A stretch of DNA of 64,000 nucleotides from Rhyacichthys aspro (Eukaryota > Chordata > Actinopteri > Gobiiformes > Rhyacichthyidae): the NCBI GenBank assembly GCA_036850595.1, contig CM072154.1:9369330-9433329 (forward strand). Reading direction: 5' to 3'. A program made the translations under genes and the position numbers. This document shows positions 45,430-58,830 of the stretch, piece after piece. The notes below the pieces were generated by a model. It made no database searches, had not been told where the DNA came from, and worked only from the letters and a program-made list of their open reading frames with translations. The stretch's first letter is position 1. Each line of letters opens with the position of its first letter.

Positions 45430-45650
45430 CCTGACGTTCAAGCTCCAGGAGATTTTTGGCGTCGTCGCTCTTCTGCAGCTCACACAGGAGGATTTCGCAT
45501 CAAACCATTCATGAAAGTGCTTACGGAGAGGTTCAGAGGGCGCACAGATCCTAAGTGACGGCTTGGAAACAGCAGCAGCAGCAGCAGCAGCAGTAATGAG
45601 GAGAGTCGATGCCAAAAGCGAGCGACAGCGACGTAAAGAGATCCCATTCA
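45430..45650 (-). other. src: Non-coding 5' exon of src
   Basis: CpG-rich sequence ending in a strong donor (AACGTCAGG then GTAAGTC). It has no ATG in the frame that would join to Src. It contains an eight-unit CAG tract (CTG on the sense strand) at 45570-45593. Its position upstream on the same strand fits the src leader exon; the exact transcription start is unknown. Confidence 0.55.
45570..45593. repeat. (CAG)8 trinucleotide repeat in src leader exon
   Basis: Eight uninterrupted CAG units on the plus strand, read as CTG in the presumed src leader. Likely length-polymorphic; no further function visible. Confidence 0.85.
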
Positions 45651-45960
45651 ACTACAGAGGCGGCCCGGGAAAAGTCATGACGCCGAATGACTGAGGAAGC
45701 GGTACATTTCGTTCAAAAGAAAATCCGCAGATAAAAGTAGAAGAGGTAAAAGTAAGTGGATTTGAAATGTAAAAAGTTTAAACGCGACTTGAAGAGTGGT
45801 ACAGTGCTGTGTCTGCTACTGCCACGCTGCGCATAGGAAGCACCAAATCAAGACCAAAACACTGGGCTGTGATGTTAGAGAGGCGGGGGGGCGGGACTCC
45901 GGCTTGAACTCAGGCTCTGATTGGTGGATGGCTCTATAAATAATTGACCCCCTGATTCCG
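45651..45960. promoter_or_regulatory. src upstream promoter region with GC, CCAAT and TATA boxes
   Basis: CpG-containing DNA directly upstream of the src leader exon. A GC box GGGGGCGGG is at 45887-45895, an inverted CCAAT (ATTGG) at 45920-45924 and TATAAATA at 45935-45942. The box order fits a plus-strand start near 45970, while the adjacent leader exon fits minus-strand src. The region may therefore drive divergent transcription. A minus-strand donor at about 45987-45992 may end an alternative src leader. Confidence 0.45.
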
Positions 45961-47099
45961 TCGAATGCCGTATCATTGAAGCCCCTCCTCACCTGAAAGT
46001 ACAGGTTCAAACGTGCTGCACATGCTTTGGGGCATTTTCCTGATGCGTGTCAACAGCTCTTTGTGAAGAAATGCACATTGGTTTAAGCTCATGCTGATGA
46101 ATTTCTCTGTGTGGTGTGTTGTGTGAACAAATAAATCTCAGCTTATCTATGATTAAAAGGATTGTTTTTGAAGAACGCGCGACGCAGGTTACTGGACACA
46201 TGAGTGGAATAAGAACTGGTAAACGAAGCAAAATGAAATAGAGAGAATACTATTTACAAACTAGAGTATTGGACAAATGAAAAAAACCCCATTCATGTTG
46301 TATCTGTGACACAATGCCTCCTCCTAGTGTTCATGCAAGAGATGACAACAGAAGAGAAATGAACACAGAATACAGGGTTGAGGTTCAGGCATTTTAAGAA
46401 ATAAATGATCATCCATAGACATGATTTACATTAACGTCACACACAGTAATAAAAACTTGCATATTGAACTTCAAGATGAAAAAAAGACTGTGTTTTAATG
46501 CTAGCAGCGCCAGTGCCAGAGAGGGGTTCAACATAATATTCCATTAAATAAATAACCACAATGCTTGAGTGGACAGGGAATTCAATTTAGAGTTCAAACA
46601 AATCCTTAGAGACAAAGGTAAATAGCATGTTCCACTGAAATATACTGACTCCCAGAAGCACTTAACATCAACAAATCCATTAATATGTCTCATGGAATCA
46701 TGGGAAAACATCAGGGCATTGTTTAATGACAAGTGGCATGCTGTATGGTTTCTTCTTGTGTCTCACATTTCAGATCTCTCTATAGCTGTGTTGGTAAAAT
46801 TAAAATATATGTTGGATTTAAGCATTTATGATTTAAATTTTCAGAGGTATTCTTTAGTTATAGTAATGTATTTCTAATCCTCATCATCTTGACAAGACTG
46901 TTTTTTCATTTTATGCTACACAGTGAGGCTTCATCCCTGGGACGTTAAAAAAAGTTGACCTTTAGTTTAGCTTTAGTAGCCACTACTGCTCTTCAGTTCT
47001 TGGCAACTTGCTTCTTTCTGATACTTTCTATGACTCTCTTTGCTCACTCTCCTTTGATATACGTTGTCTTTCTAATCAATGTCTGTAGGAAAGTCTCAG
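45961..47099. other. Intergenic DNA between src promoter and kcng1
   Basis: Holds the presumed kcng1 3'UTR; no clear minus-strand AATAAA was found close to the stop. No coding exon recognised on either strand. Confidence 0.4.
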
Positions 47100-50073
47100 T
47101 CAGTCGTCCATATCTCTGGTGTCAGACGAGCCAATAGGAAAGAGCATTTCACTCTCCAGTGAGAGGTTGCTGCCCAGGCCGGCCATGCGGCTCCGCAGCA
47201 GAAAGTGTGTCCTCCTCTGCAGAACCCTCTGCTGCTCCTGCTTCAGCTCCATGTACGAGCGAGAGAAGGTGTGGAAGATGGACGTGACGGGGAAGGCCAT
47301 GAGTAGAATTCCACTCAAAATGCTGCTTAGAGCCACCACCTGACCAGGGATGCTCCTGGGCACCATATCCCCGTATCCCACTGTTGTCATGGTGATGACA
47401 GCCCACCAGTATGTAGCAGGGATACTGGTGAACTCCTGTGTTGTGGCCATTTCGTTCTCAATGAGGTACACTAAGGGCGAATACAGTGCAATGGCAACAC
47501 ACAAGAAAAGCAGGAGCAGGCCAAACTCCCGTGTGCAGCGGCGGGCAGTGAGTCCTAGAGTCTGCAGACCCAGTGAATGACGAGCCAGCCTCATCACATA
47601 GAGAATACGCAAGGCCCTTAGGACACGCAGCACCAAGCCCACTTTGTCCAAGTAGCTGCTGCCAGAGCCCAGGCGCTTCTCCCCCTGTGAAGTGCTGTCT
47701 ACCATGAGAGTGATGTAGTATGGCAGGATGGCCACCATGTCGATCAGGTTCAGAGGCTGTCTGAGGAAGGTGAGCTTACTGCGGTCCTGAATGAAGCGCA
47801 GGGAAAACTCCAGGGAGAACCAGGCCACACACACCGTCTCCACAATAAAGATGTTGTAGCACATTTGGGAGCATGTGCCCTGTTGAAGAGAGAAAGTTGA
47901 GTAAGAAACCACTTGAAATGTGCCAGTGCTGGTTGTTATCACTAGAGGGAGACATTTTGATGTCAGACCAAGGGTTCTGCCAATGATTCACGAAAACCTC
48001 ACCTGAGTAATGCCATAAAAACCTCAATAATTTAGGACTAAAACGAATGAGATGTGGCATTATAAGATGTATAATAAAATTAGAGTAAGCTTAAAACACT
48101 CGCAGAGTAGAGTGTAGATTTTTATTTCTAAGTGTTAAACAGAAAAAGATTTAGTGTATGTTAAAAGCAATTCAAAGCACACAATTCAAAACAAATTCCC
48201 ACTCTCCAAAAGTAGGAAATTGTGCTGAGCCTCTTGAAACCTGTTTTGATTTATCACTAGAAGCACTTGTTCACTTGCAAATGCTACTACTAATAAAAAA
48301 AATGGTTAAAATGAGATAAGCAGCACGTTCACCAAAACTGTTTTGTTTTGTGACACCTGAGTGAGAAAAACACAACTGCAGCTCTTTATCTTTCATTTCT
48401 TGGTTCATTACTTTACAAAGTGACTTGTGCAAAAGGATGTTTAAGAGACATGGAGATGCACAATGTATTAAAATCCACTTTGATGAAGTTTCAAGAAGTC
48501 ACATGAGTAACCTGACTCGCCTGTTAGACAGAACCATCTGGATGGTCTTCATCGCTAAAACACGCCCAGTACTTAGTATCTATTGTAGAAAAAAATGGTC
48601 CTAGTGCTTTGTAGTTAAGTAAAAGTTACCACCACGCTCTTTCAAAGCAGTATTTTCATTAATTGCCTTAAAAAATAATATATTAATTAAAACTGTTTGT
48701 ACTGTATAAGAAATTGACGTGTAGCTGAAATACAGAATTTTCTTCTTACTAAACAAAAGACAGCAGGGCACTAATTATGGTTATGACTGAAGTCAGACAT
48801 AATAATGAACACATTTCATGAACGCACAGTCTCCTAATATTTCTTTTTCTAATCTGGTTAAACAACTTGTGCACAATGTGGCTGTGAGCGTTCTGCCTCC
48901 TCTTGCCGTGAACACTGTAAATGACATGACAGATGAGACATGCCCTAGAATTTCCTAATTAGTGCTTTTCACAATAACAAGTCATTTTTTCTGTTTGACT
49001 TTTGAATATAGATGACTTCACATCTACTGTAGATGAAAACAAATGCATTTTTCAGCAGAAGTTGGAAAATCCATTCAGTAGTGCAACATGCACAATTATG
49101 TTGTATGCTTTTCTACTCGTTTTGACATGAAAATTACACTTGTTTTTGGATGAAAGGGACATCCTGAATATTATTATTAGACATCTCATTGTGGGATGAC
49201 TCTGACCTGACATACCCCTGCGGTGCCAGCTTGGCAGCGTCATGTGTTTGTGCACAGAACCCTTAGTAATGTGACTGGTCTACTCACCGCCTCCTCTTCC
49301 TCCCTCATGGCAGGCATGGTGCTGATGGACAGGTTGATGGCAGTTATGGTGACAAACAGTACAGACAAACAGGCAAAGATCTTGCCTGGGAGCCCAGAGT
49401 GGGGCCTTTCCACCATGTCTCTGAGCTGGCCCATGCAGCGGTTTAGTCTAGACTCAGCCACCCGCTCCCGGTGGCCACTCTCTGAGTCTAACAGATCCTC
49501 TAGGAACTCCTCCTCTTCCTCCTCGGCCTGCTCCATGGCTTCGAACTCCTCCATGCGCTGCAGAAGCCGACGGCGGCAGCACCACTCCAGGCTCTCCTCT
49601 GGGACACCCCAGTAAAGGAGTTCCTCCCTAAAGGACAGGGCACACATCTCTCTGACTGAGCGCAGCTTCCCCGCTCGCAGGAAAGTCAGGATGGTGCGGA
49701 AAGCACACGGGCTGCGGTCAAAGAAGAACTCGTTGCGCATTACATCATAGTCATCACAAACACGCATTATGTCATCGAAGCTGCTGCAGAGGTGCAGCTG
49801 GCCCAGCCGGGACAGGGGGAAGTCCTCTAAGGTGGTCCAGGGCATCTGGTAGCGCAGGCCACCCACGTTTATGATGGCATGGAGCTTGCGCGCGCTGGAC
49901 AGAGGTATGTCTATGTGTTCAGTGCCAGAGACAGGGGCACGTTGGGCCCTTTGGTAAAAGACCCCCTTCCGAGCCTCCTGCTCATGGAGAGGCGGCGGGT
50001 TGAGGGACGTGTCAGAGGCACAGCTGAGAGCACTGTAGTCATAATCAGAGCCATCACCTGCCAGCAGGGTCAT
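47100..50073 (-). CDS. kcng1: Potassium voltage-gated channel subfamily G member 1 (Kv6.1), 2 coding exons
   Basis: Electrically silent modulatory alpha subunit that co-assembles with Kv2 subunits and shifts their gating. Coding exons 49288-50073 and 47100-47879 join in phase 0 to give 521 aa (human 513). The start ATG at 50073 gives MTLLAGDGSDYDYSALSC, nearly the human N-terminus; a GTG two codons earlier is not used. Visible: T1/BTB domain (INVGGLRYQMPWTTLEDFP), S1 (GKIFACLSVLFVTITAINLS), S2-S3, S4 voltage sensor (RVLRALRILYVMRLARHSLG), S5, pore with TTVGYGD filter, and S6 (ILLMAFPVTSIFHTF) lacking the PxP hinge of conducting Kv channels. The single intron falls between S1 and S2, as in other Kv6 genes. 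The acidic stretch before S1 (EEEEEEFLEDLLDSE) is longer than in human. Confidence 0.97.
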
Positions 50074-50124
50074 CTTCACTGGTCACATCCCTGTGACATC
50101 ACATCCCCAACGGCACACAGGCAC
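50074..50124 (-). other. kcng1: 5'UTR part of kcng1 first coding exon
   Basis: A polypyrimidine acceptor (TTTTTCTCTCAG) ends at 50125, leaving 51 nt of leader before the ATG. In the kcng1 frame this leader is open for 13 codons, then has TGA three codons before the start codon. A spliced upstream leader exon is therefore required. Confidence 0.65.
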
Positions 50125-53100
50125 CTGAGAGAAAAACAATCACAGCTTACATCAATATAATCGATTTTAAAAAGCTTTATTATTAACATGCACCTTTAGT
50201 AGATTCTATCCTTGCATATGCTATTATGAAAAAGAAAAGTACATAAGGCCTAGCACAACAAATCTACAGCCAAAGTGTATAATATCTTATCTGGTTCAGG
50301 TTATAGTGTAGAATACTATAACCACAATCACAGCAAATTGTTCCTCGATAAGTTGTGATATGATCATGCACAATACTATACGATATACAATACATACTGT
50401 TATTTGATCAAACAATAAAAGAAAAGATGAACTGACACGTCTAAATCTTTAGACAATTAAGACCAACTAACAGAATAGGCAATAGCAGGGATTTTTTTAT
50501 GTATTTAGAAAATGAACAACAGGTGCTCTCTGACAATGCTCAATTTCCTCTGTCATTTGTTTGATTTGTGATACATACTAACTCCACCAGCACTGACTAA
50601 AATGAAGCTGTGTACAGTTTCTCGCTTCTTGCCTCATAAAAATATAATTAAAACATCTTCGGATGTGTTCACTGATCTGAGAACACAAGACACCAAGGGA
50701 TAAAGTTTTTAGTCCCAGCAGTGTGTCGAACATCTGTTACCCACTAGAGGCAAGAATTACAGATAATGGCCTGATGTTCCACTCAAGGCTTTGCAATTCA
50801 CTTATGTATCATGTTTGCAGCTATAACTAGGGCTGAATTTACAAAGAGAAATATCCTTTTAGGATTTACGAAGTGTTCGTTTGTTCTTTCAATTTACATT
50901 ATTTACTCAAGTTACAGACCTTAATTGACATGAAAGACAGAAGCCTTTAAGTGAATAAGCTACATTTCTAAATCAGCAGGAGTGTGATGACCTCTTGGCC
51001 TCTGTCCAAACTAATTTAACCAATTACAGTCATTTAGGAGGAGGCTGGTTTGAGATGTCACCAGTAGTGGGTCAGAAGGAGGTCTTAGCTCTAAATCAGG
51101 GCTGTGGAAGTGTCGCTGAGTGCTTATTAGGCACCTGCATTGTCAGCATGAGTGAGCCACTGATTACAGTCAGCACGCTTCAGTCATGACATTGGAGCAA
51201 ACTCACTCTGAAACAGTAGCTCCATCACTTGTTTAATGTGGATTTAAGAGATTTATGGCAGTCTGCACTTGCTAAGGGTCAATATATGAATAAAATAAGA
51301 ATTTATTAATAGTGAGTGTCAACACTTGGAAAAGAGCAGTAAATATTTAAAGAGTCCCTCCAGTCACACAAGTCATTATCAATATTCTGTAGTGTATAGT
51401 ACTTTATAAATTTAACTTCACCTAGAGATTAGGAATCACTTATTCACAAATCATGCTTGCTTGCATATACACAATGCATTTAAATACAAATTTGCATGTG
51501 AGCATGTGTACCATATATAAGTCTCATTATCACTGACATTATGGGAATCTTTAAGATACACAGGGCGACGCTCTATTTACAGCAGTTTAGTCTCTGTGTC
51601 ATTGCTTCTGCCTGTTTCTCCAAACCAAAAAATGTAAAAAGTTATCCAAAAGTTTCTAAAAGACCCACTTTTACAAAATAATGAAGTATCCCTTTAATTG
51701 CAAGTTGTTGCAAGGTGTTTTGTTGTCTTGCTGTAAAGACTTCAATACTACACCAGGTATGGAAATATTTTAGTTCAGGAGTCCAAGTAATCTCACGAAG
51801 TTGTAAAACAATGAAACAAAGCCAAACCCGAGAATGAATGAATGTCTGAAGAGTGTTACGTCCCATTGTGCTGCTACAAATCGGGCATTTCTCACATTCT
51901 CTGTGCATGTGGCGGAGCTTATCAATACGCCTACAACACATGAGCAGTGTGGATGTGTCTAGGCCTTTTCTGTTCTCGTTCCAGTTAAAACCGCTCTTGA
52001 GACCTTTCCTTTTGACCACCTGTACTTTCTCTTCTTTGCGGTCACAGTGTTTTTTGTTTTTTTTTATAAACTGGTGTTTTTGTGTGGCGCCTCAGATGAC
52101 TCCGGTGGGGACTAGAGTCTATCTAGGAGGATGAAACGGCGCTGTTCTCTCCACCAGATCGGCTGAGGTCTGGCCTCTGTGTGTGCCAGCGCGATCACAG
52201 CTCAGCCACGGGGCATGTTCTCCAGATTGCCTTGGTGACTCATTCCTTCAGTCTGTGTTGCTTTGGTTCAATTGTGCATGCGTTTTCCACATCCTCGAGA
52301 GTCTTAAGACGGGGCGGACAGCTCCACTAACAATAATATTGACTGAGATTATTTTAATGAGCAGTTTGATCACTATGAAGTAAAAGCCCAGCAGATTTGT
52401 AAAGCCCTAAAAGCTTGAGGTTTATATCAGAGCTACATTAGAGGATAATGTCAGTACAGACACAGTGATGATCGATGCTCTTTTCATTTCCACATTCACA
52501 CCTCTACCAGCAGTATGTCTGCTTTTTATATAAATGTGTCACTTGATAATGTCCTTTAATTGTAAAAGCGCGTACAGATCTGGCTGAAAAAACACAACTA
52601 GGCACATTTTCCCAATCTGTCACTAAAAACATGATTTCACACACTTGAGTCAGAGTTTGAAATTCAAACACATGATAATTTTATGAGTGATGAGTGTTTC
52701 TGATCAGAATCACAGTCAAAGTGTAAAATAAAAATGGATGCAATGCTTCCACTAATAACTTTATCAGAGTGTCTATGTTCATTGTCTATTCCATTTCCTG
52801 CAGAGAAATGAGGTATCGACAGAAAATGCAGTCTATACATTTCCCTTTCTTTCAGACATAATGGCCATTCACACAACACAATGGGCCCTACTCTCCTATT
52901 CTCTTGCTGTTGGCTTAACACTCACAGTTCTCTAATGGACTAGAGGCTGGTGTTTCCAGAAATTAACTCAGACCACAAGAGCTGCCAAGAACCACCTCTG
53001 TGTCGCTCCCGAAGTCAAATCTGGTTAAATATTGAGACAGACAGACGTGCCTGCAGTAGCTCAAGTCCAAAAGACGCCTTCTTACAGTAAATCCAGCAGG

Positions 53101-54980
53101 AGCAGTTGGAAACAAAAGCAGATTTGGTGCACAGTGAGAAGACTAGTTCACTCAGGCAATAAGTGATTTCCAAGTGCACCGTGGTCCGCCGCAATGTGTT
53201 GCTGTCTGGTTCTGAGATAAACAGAGGTAAACTGCATACATAATACATGCAGGTAATGACTTTAACCCTGCACACAACCTCTGTGTGTCTGAACAAAAGC
53301 AAACTTCCTGTGTTTTTTTTTTAAAGTGCCATCAAGCTCATATTTGAAATGCTAAAAAGACCTTTCAAAATGCTATTATTCTATTTCCATTTATGAAAAA
53401 TGTCTCCCTTACCAAGAGTGCATAATCGCACGTTATTTTCTCTCTAGGCAGCCTCTCTGTCTGCCACTTAGTCCCAACAAAGTACGCCAGTTGATTTTTA
53501 TCCAAAACATTGACCACGAACTTAATACTGAATGCAAACAACTCTTGTATGTGTGTTTTGAATATATATTATTAACTTCTGTGCATTTCGATGGCCTTTT
53601 TCTGTGGGAATTTTGACATTAAAACAACTTGATCCCAGAGATGTGATATCAAACACTGTCTGTCACTAGGAGTACAGTGTTTTAGCAGATCGCTTAAAGC
53701 AGGTCTCAGAGGGACGAGGGGACAGAAGGTACAAGCGGTGGCCAATCAAAGGTAGTCGAAGGAACACACGGAGAAAGAACTCCTCTTAACACCATTGCAC
53801 TAGGAGTGAAAAAGTACTTTAGCTGATGAGAAAGACAAAATGGAGCAGGAAAACACAAGCACAAAGGGCTTTCTGTGGCTGAGAAATGGCAACAGAGAAG
53901 TGTGAAGCTTCTGCCAAAATGTTCTAAAATGTTCAGGTTTTGCCCACAGAACACAAAATATTTAACAAATGACCCATTTCTAAATTCTCTCCAAAATTGT
54001 GATTTTTTAGGAACAAAAAAAACTTACTGCTACTACTTACACTTTCAAAGCACATTCATCCCTCCAGTTTGTTTTGACTCCACTGTTGCTCAGTTAGATC
54101 TTGCCGCTGACTCTCAGACCTCTCCCAGTGACACTAACTCCGATCCTTACACACAAAGACACCTGGGAATAGTACATTATAATTACTTCAACGCCTTCTT
54201 TTTACAGACAGTAACTATTAGGTGTTGGAAAAGGAAAAGTCATTAGTTCATCTCATTATAGTCCCAATTACCTGGAGGAGGGATGGAGTATGATGTATGA
54301 CATATCATATATCACTGATGTTGAGTCACAGCCATGCCTTTGCATTGTGCACTCATAATAGCATTACAAGCCACTAACGTAATATTCAAACCATATGCTG
54401 CATTAAAAATGCTGTCTGGAAGCATTAACTCTAATGCAACATTAGCAATTAGAGGTACTTTTTGAGGCTGGAAAGTGGCACTTTACTTTTTTTTTATTTT
54501 CTTTGCAAATTGATATTGAATTATATGTCTGTGGTGCATGCTGCAGACTTTGTGAGACTGAACCTATGCTCTGATATCAAACTGCAGCCTTGTTTCCATG
54601 GAGTATGAGCACTAATTCCAGCATGTAAATGACTGTCATGTGTGACAAAAATACTGTAGATGCCTAATAGACTCAAACTAAGGAAAAAATGTATGCAGAT
54701 AATTATTAAAATAATGTATGTGCATTTAAAATCTGCTGCATAATTTGAAAAAAATTATGAAGAGTGCACCAGAAAAAAAACAGTAACAAAACCCTTAGGC
54801 TAGGTATATACAGCCTCACAGTTCATCAAGTATTCTACACATTTGCTCAAATAAAATTTTAAAACCCTAGGCTGCATGATGGAAAGTGTGACTTACAACT
54901 AAGTCCATGTGGTGTGTTGCAACCCTCCAGTTAAAATCTATACTGCATATGATGTTAAAAATAAATGAAAAGATACTCAC
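50125..54980. other. Probable kcng1 first intron, no coding exon recognised
   Basis: About 4.9 kb of AT-rich DNA. An acceptor-like site and open stretch at about 53100-53215 on the minus strand is followed by stops in two frames and has no family resemblance. Nothing else supportable. Confidence 0.4.
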
Positions 54981-55140
54981 TGGGCTTGTGAATCATCTCT
55001 GAGCTGCTGTTAGTTTTGCAGAAGAAGTGCTGAGAATCACATGCAATGTGTTGTCCAGCTTTTTCTTCTCCAACTCTGCCGCGTCCACGCACTGTGCAGC
55101 CACTGGCTTGGTCAAGTAGCTTATTTGATTATGAGGAGCA
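54981..55140 (-). other. Candidate non-coding first exon of kcng1
   Basis: Ends in a donor (AAGCCCA then GTGAGTATC) on the minus strand. Immediately upstream is a 100-bp purine-rich (on this strand) tract at 55151-55250 and, further up, CRE-like TGACATCA and CCATGGCAAC words, which look promoter-like. Would splice to the acceptor at 50125. Only a short upstream ORF is created. No transcript evidence. Confidence 0.35.
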
Positions 55141-55150
55141 ACAGGCTGCC

Positions 55151-55250
55151 TCCCCCTTCCCTCCCCTCTCCTTCTTCCCTTCCCTTGCTCCCTCCTTCCT
55201 TCCTATTTGCCCTCACCTCACCACTCCTTCCTCCCCCTTTTCCTTCCAGC
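55151..55250. repeat. Polypyrimidine/polypurine tract
   Basis: About 100 bp of almost pure C/T on the plus strand (CCTTCCC, CTCCTTC and similar units). Capable of unusual DNA structure; located beside the candidate kcng1 first exon. Confidence 0.8.
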
Positions 55251-55499
55251 GCTGACATCACAAGTGGGATGTGTCAATATACCAAAAGCTTTTGAGAGAA
55301 AGCCATGGCAACCGGCGTTCGGCAAGCTCTGCCTCCCTTCAACCTATAAATGGGAACAATCAGTGATTTGATTGTGGATTCACACAAAGGTTTACATTAG
55401 TCCAAAGGGTTTCCCGGCTTAGGGGGAGGGGGAGTGCACGTCGTCTTGTCCAATTTCAGACAAGAGCTATGATGAGGCATGATGAAAAGGAGGAGTGAC

Positions 55500-55523
55500 A
55501 GTTCATGCTAATATTCATGAACT
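55500..55523. promoter_or_regulatory. Palindromic POU/octamer-like site
   Basis: Perfect 8-bp inverted repeats AGTTCATG and CATGAACT separated by CTAATATT. The central ATGCTAATATTCATGA resembles binding sites of POU homeodomain factors. Located about 360 bp upstream of the candidate kcng1 first exon. Function inferred only from motif and position. Confidence 0.35.
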
Positions 55524-57428
55524 GCAGTCATCTTTTTGTCTGTTAATAAAAACGTATGATGACAATTAACTTCGTGAGTGAAAAAAAAAATCTTCTCTCC
55601 AAACTGTGAGGCTTATCAGTATGCCCTGCACCTCAAAACTGTGGCTCTCTGATAGGGTCCATTATCCCTTTATTGATCAGCCTGTCTGAATGGAAAATGT
55701 GCAAGTAAACACAAAAGACAAGTGGATTATGTTCACTCCAGTGCTTTTATTTCTGTAACAGAAAACTTATGTGGAGGAAAAGCCAAATGTAAAAGTCCAA
55801 TTTTGTTTTTGCACTCACCAGAGTGTGATAAAATATATCAAAAAATATGTTATTATTACTTTCTGGGCATTTGGACACAGTGCAGAGTATGTGTTTTTTG
55901 AGTTTTACCACTGGGAAAGAAATCAATAATGACGCAGAGTATAAACTTATTTTGTTGTAGTGCTGTCTAAAAATGTAGAAGTACACAATGATGATGATAT
56001 GATTTTATTTACACCAGAAAGGCAGCAATATTAGCCATTGGAGTCAGACAAGTAAGTTCAGTCTTAAAAAGAACCAGACTTCTACAGTACTTGATTACAG
56101 CATGTCTCATAATGTAATGAACAAGCTCTATTTCAGAAAAAAGTCTCTTGAATTTCTATTTTGCAGAGTAAATAAACAACATGAACTATAGTTAATTATG
56201 GGTTTACAGCTTTTGGCAGTGCAGATCTCAGAGTAGTGCTAGTGCTCATGATGAGTAGTGTTATTATTATTCTTCATAAGTATGTTTTATAATGCTCCTC
56301 TCTATGACCTTTTATACCAACAATTTCATGAATAATTGTAACTATTTCTTTGGGGATAACAACGAACTGCACTGCATTGCTACAACCTGCATTATCTGCT
56401 ATTACACAAACAAATGACATGATGATAACACATTTGTCTTTATGTATGTTTTGCTTGAGAATACTGCTGCTTTTGAATTCAATCTTTAAGTAAGCCTGGT
56501 TTTGAGCTGGCTTAAAGATAGTCATGACCTCAGATTTAGTCACTTTGGCCAGTGTCTGTCCTGCATCAGTCATGATAACTGTCATGATTAACTGTTGTTA
56601 ATGAGGAAAATCTGAGACAAACACATAAAAACAACCACAGAAATGAACTAGAAATTTGACACACAAGGTTTTCTTTCAGCGACCGCAGTGATTGCACCTT
56701 CGCCCGCTGATTGTTGATTGCCAGAAAGTGATATGATTTCCCCCATTTTCTTCTGAACAATGCTTTACATTCTGACACTGCACCCCGTTTATTTCCCACT
56801 TGTTTGGTGTGAAGCCTTTAGTGCCTCACTCTTTCAGTTATTTCCCACCGGTTTTTGCTTAAAAGGCCAATCGCTCAGCCTTGCTCCAAAACTCTCTGAT
56901 CCTCCTGTGCTTAATAATCTAAACCAATTTCAAAGGCACCTTTATCTCCAAAAAGCAGGGGGAGATGAGAAACTAATTCAAAATGTCAGCATGTCTTCCA
57001 CATTCACACTATGTTCTTTCACAGAAGCTGCCTTCTGACATACATCCCTTGTAACAGTCACTCATTTTTATTACTACTTTAAATCCAACACGTGTCCTCC
57101 AAGTGCTGCATTTGTACTAGAGTATTAGTACTTATTTATCTGGGAGCATCTTAGCTTTCCATCTGTCTGCCACAATACCACTAAACGTCTTGGAGGCTAA
57201 GTTCACTGTATCCTGTCATCATCAGGTTTGATTGATCTAAGTGATATGCACATCCACACAACCATGACACTGATAAACCGCGCTGGTTAGTCAAATTAAA
57301 TATTAATTGTACACTTAAAGCTAAAAGATCTACGTCCTAAGCACATTCCTCCTCCTAATTGTTTCGTCTGTTTGACAGAGGCTTTGTTTTTTTTTTACAT
57401 TTCTTGCTCATGGCTAAAACATACTTAC

Positions 57429-57500
57429 ATAACAGAGGTAGCAATGTCCTTCTCCTTTGTCACTGATTTCAAATGGCAGCACCACATTCATTTCGGTCAT
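57429..57500 (-). other. Candidate 72-nt internal exon upstream of kcng1
   Basis: Bounded by acceptor TTTCCTTCAG and donor GTAAGTAT, phase 0-0, open in the forward frame for 24 codons (MTEMNVVLPFEISDKGEGHC...). I do not recognise the peptide. It could be a leader exon of kcng1 or part of an unrelated gene whose other exons I cannot identify. Confidence 0.35.
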
Positions 57501-58830
57501 CTGAAGGAAAGAGGAAGAATTTGTTTAATGAGATAATATTGCTTTAGGTTGTAACACTCGATCTACTCCGGCTGTGATGGATTAACAAAGTGAACATGTG
57601 TAGGAGGAATAAGCAAGAGTGATGGTCTAATTGTTTCATTAGACTGTGGCAGAGAAAGCATCTGTTTTCCAACTGCTGCTGACACAAAGTAACGTCCAAC
57701 CTGCAGCTGTGGCTTCATAACTCAACGTTTTTCTTGATATTTTGTGCAGTTTGTGGACAAAAGAATGCCCCCCAAAAATGAAACTGGCTGGGATTGATGC
57801 ACGATTTATTTATTTTTGCCAAGTGTCGAAGCTCTGATTAGAATGAGGCACAGCTGCGTCTGTTTGCCGGAGATCACTTCTAATCCTGACTTGAATTGTC
57901 TCCAAATGAGTCAATACTGTAACTTTATTTGCTAGAGAACATAAGCTTGGTATGGCAGCACAGTATAGAGAAAGCTGTCTATGATCCAAAGGGCTAGAAG
58001 ACAATGCATGACAGTGAAGAAATGTGTGGGAGGTGTTTGTGACCTGAGCCTATTTTTGACAGCTGTCAGGTCACAGCGTTTGTTCAAACAACACGCTCTC
58101 CATGCCACTCACATGTAAAAAAAAAAAAAAAAAACCCTACACACACTGAATATATTAACTACCCTCTCCAGTGTGGATATATGCATCTTTTGTTACACCG
58201 AGACATATCTCACTGCATCGCATTACATGTAATACACATATCTAAAATGGCACCTAAACACCAGCGCTAACATCATATCTCTAATGTTTCACCTGATGCT
58301 CTAAAATTGCATCTTTTGCTGCCTTTTTTTTTAAATTTCTTTGGCAGGTGCAATGGTCCATCTGTCGTGTGAGATGGTTTCTAAATGTGAGCTCATTTTG
58401 AAAGTACCTCTCCTGAAGTAATGTGATGTTAAGAGAGTGCACTGACAGGAGGAACACAGCGTGGAGGTTAATAAAGTGTCTCAGAGTGGAATAGTAGCAC
58501 TTGTCCATTTCAAGTATAGCTGCCCCTTGTAAATATAGTTCTCATTTGTCATGTTACAGTTCAGATAAAACATTAATCTACTCTTTCACCCTTTTGCTTT
58601 AATTCTAGATGGTGAGCAAAGGCTATGCCGTGTCAAGTAAAGCCAGGACTCTCAGGGTCAGACAGTGATGAACATTCCTCCCTCATTCATGCATCAAACA
58701 CCTTTCATTCTTTGGATTAAATGTGCATTAAAAATACAGTAATGTAAGCAAGCATATTTTGTCAAAGCTCTGCAAAAAAGCGCTTCTTCTATAGGCAGTT
58801 TATTTACACAGCAGCCATAAAAGAGGATAC

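Noticed and set aside
45403..45651. Open frame with a poly-Ala tract in the src leader exon that is in phase with Src across the splice
   Set aside because: Its apparent start is TTG and there is no ATG in that frame, so it does not support an N-terminally extended Src; the Ala run is just the CTG repeat.
53015..53215. Possible minus-strand exon with acceptor TTTATCTCAG
   Set aside because: Two frames close quickly and the third shows no recognisable protein; donor downstream is weak.
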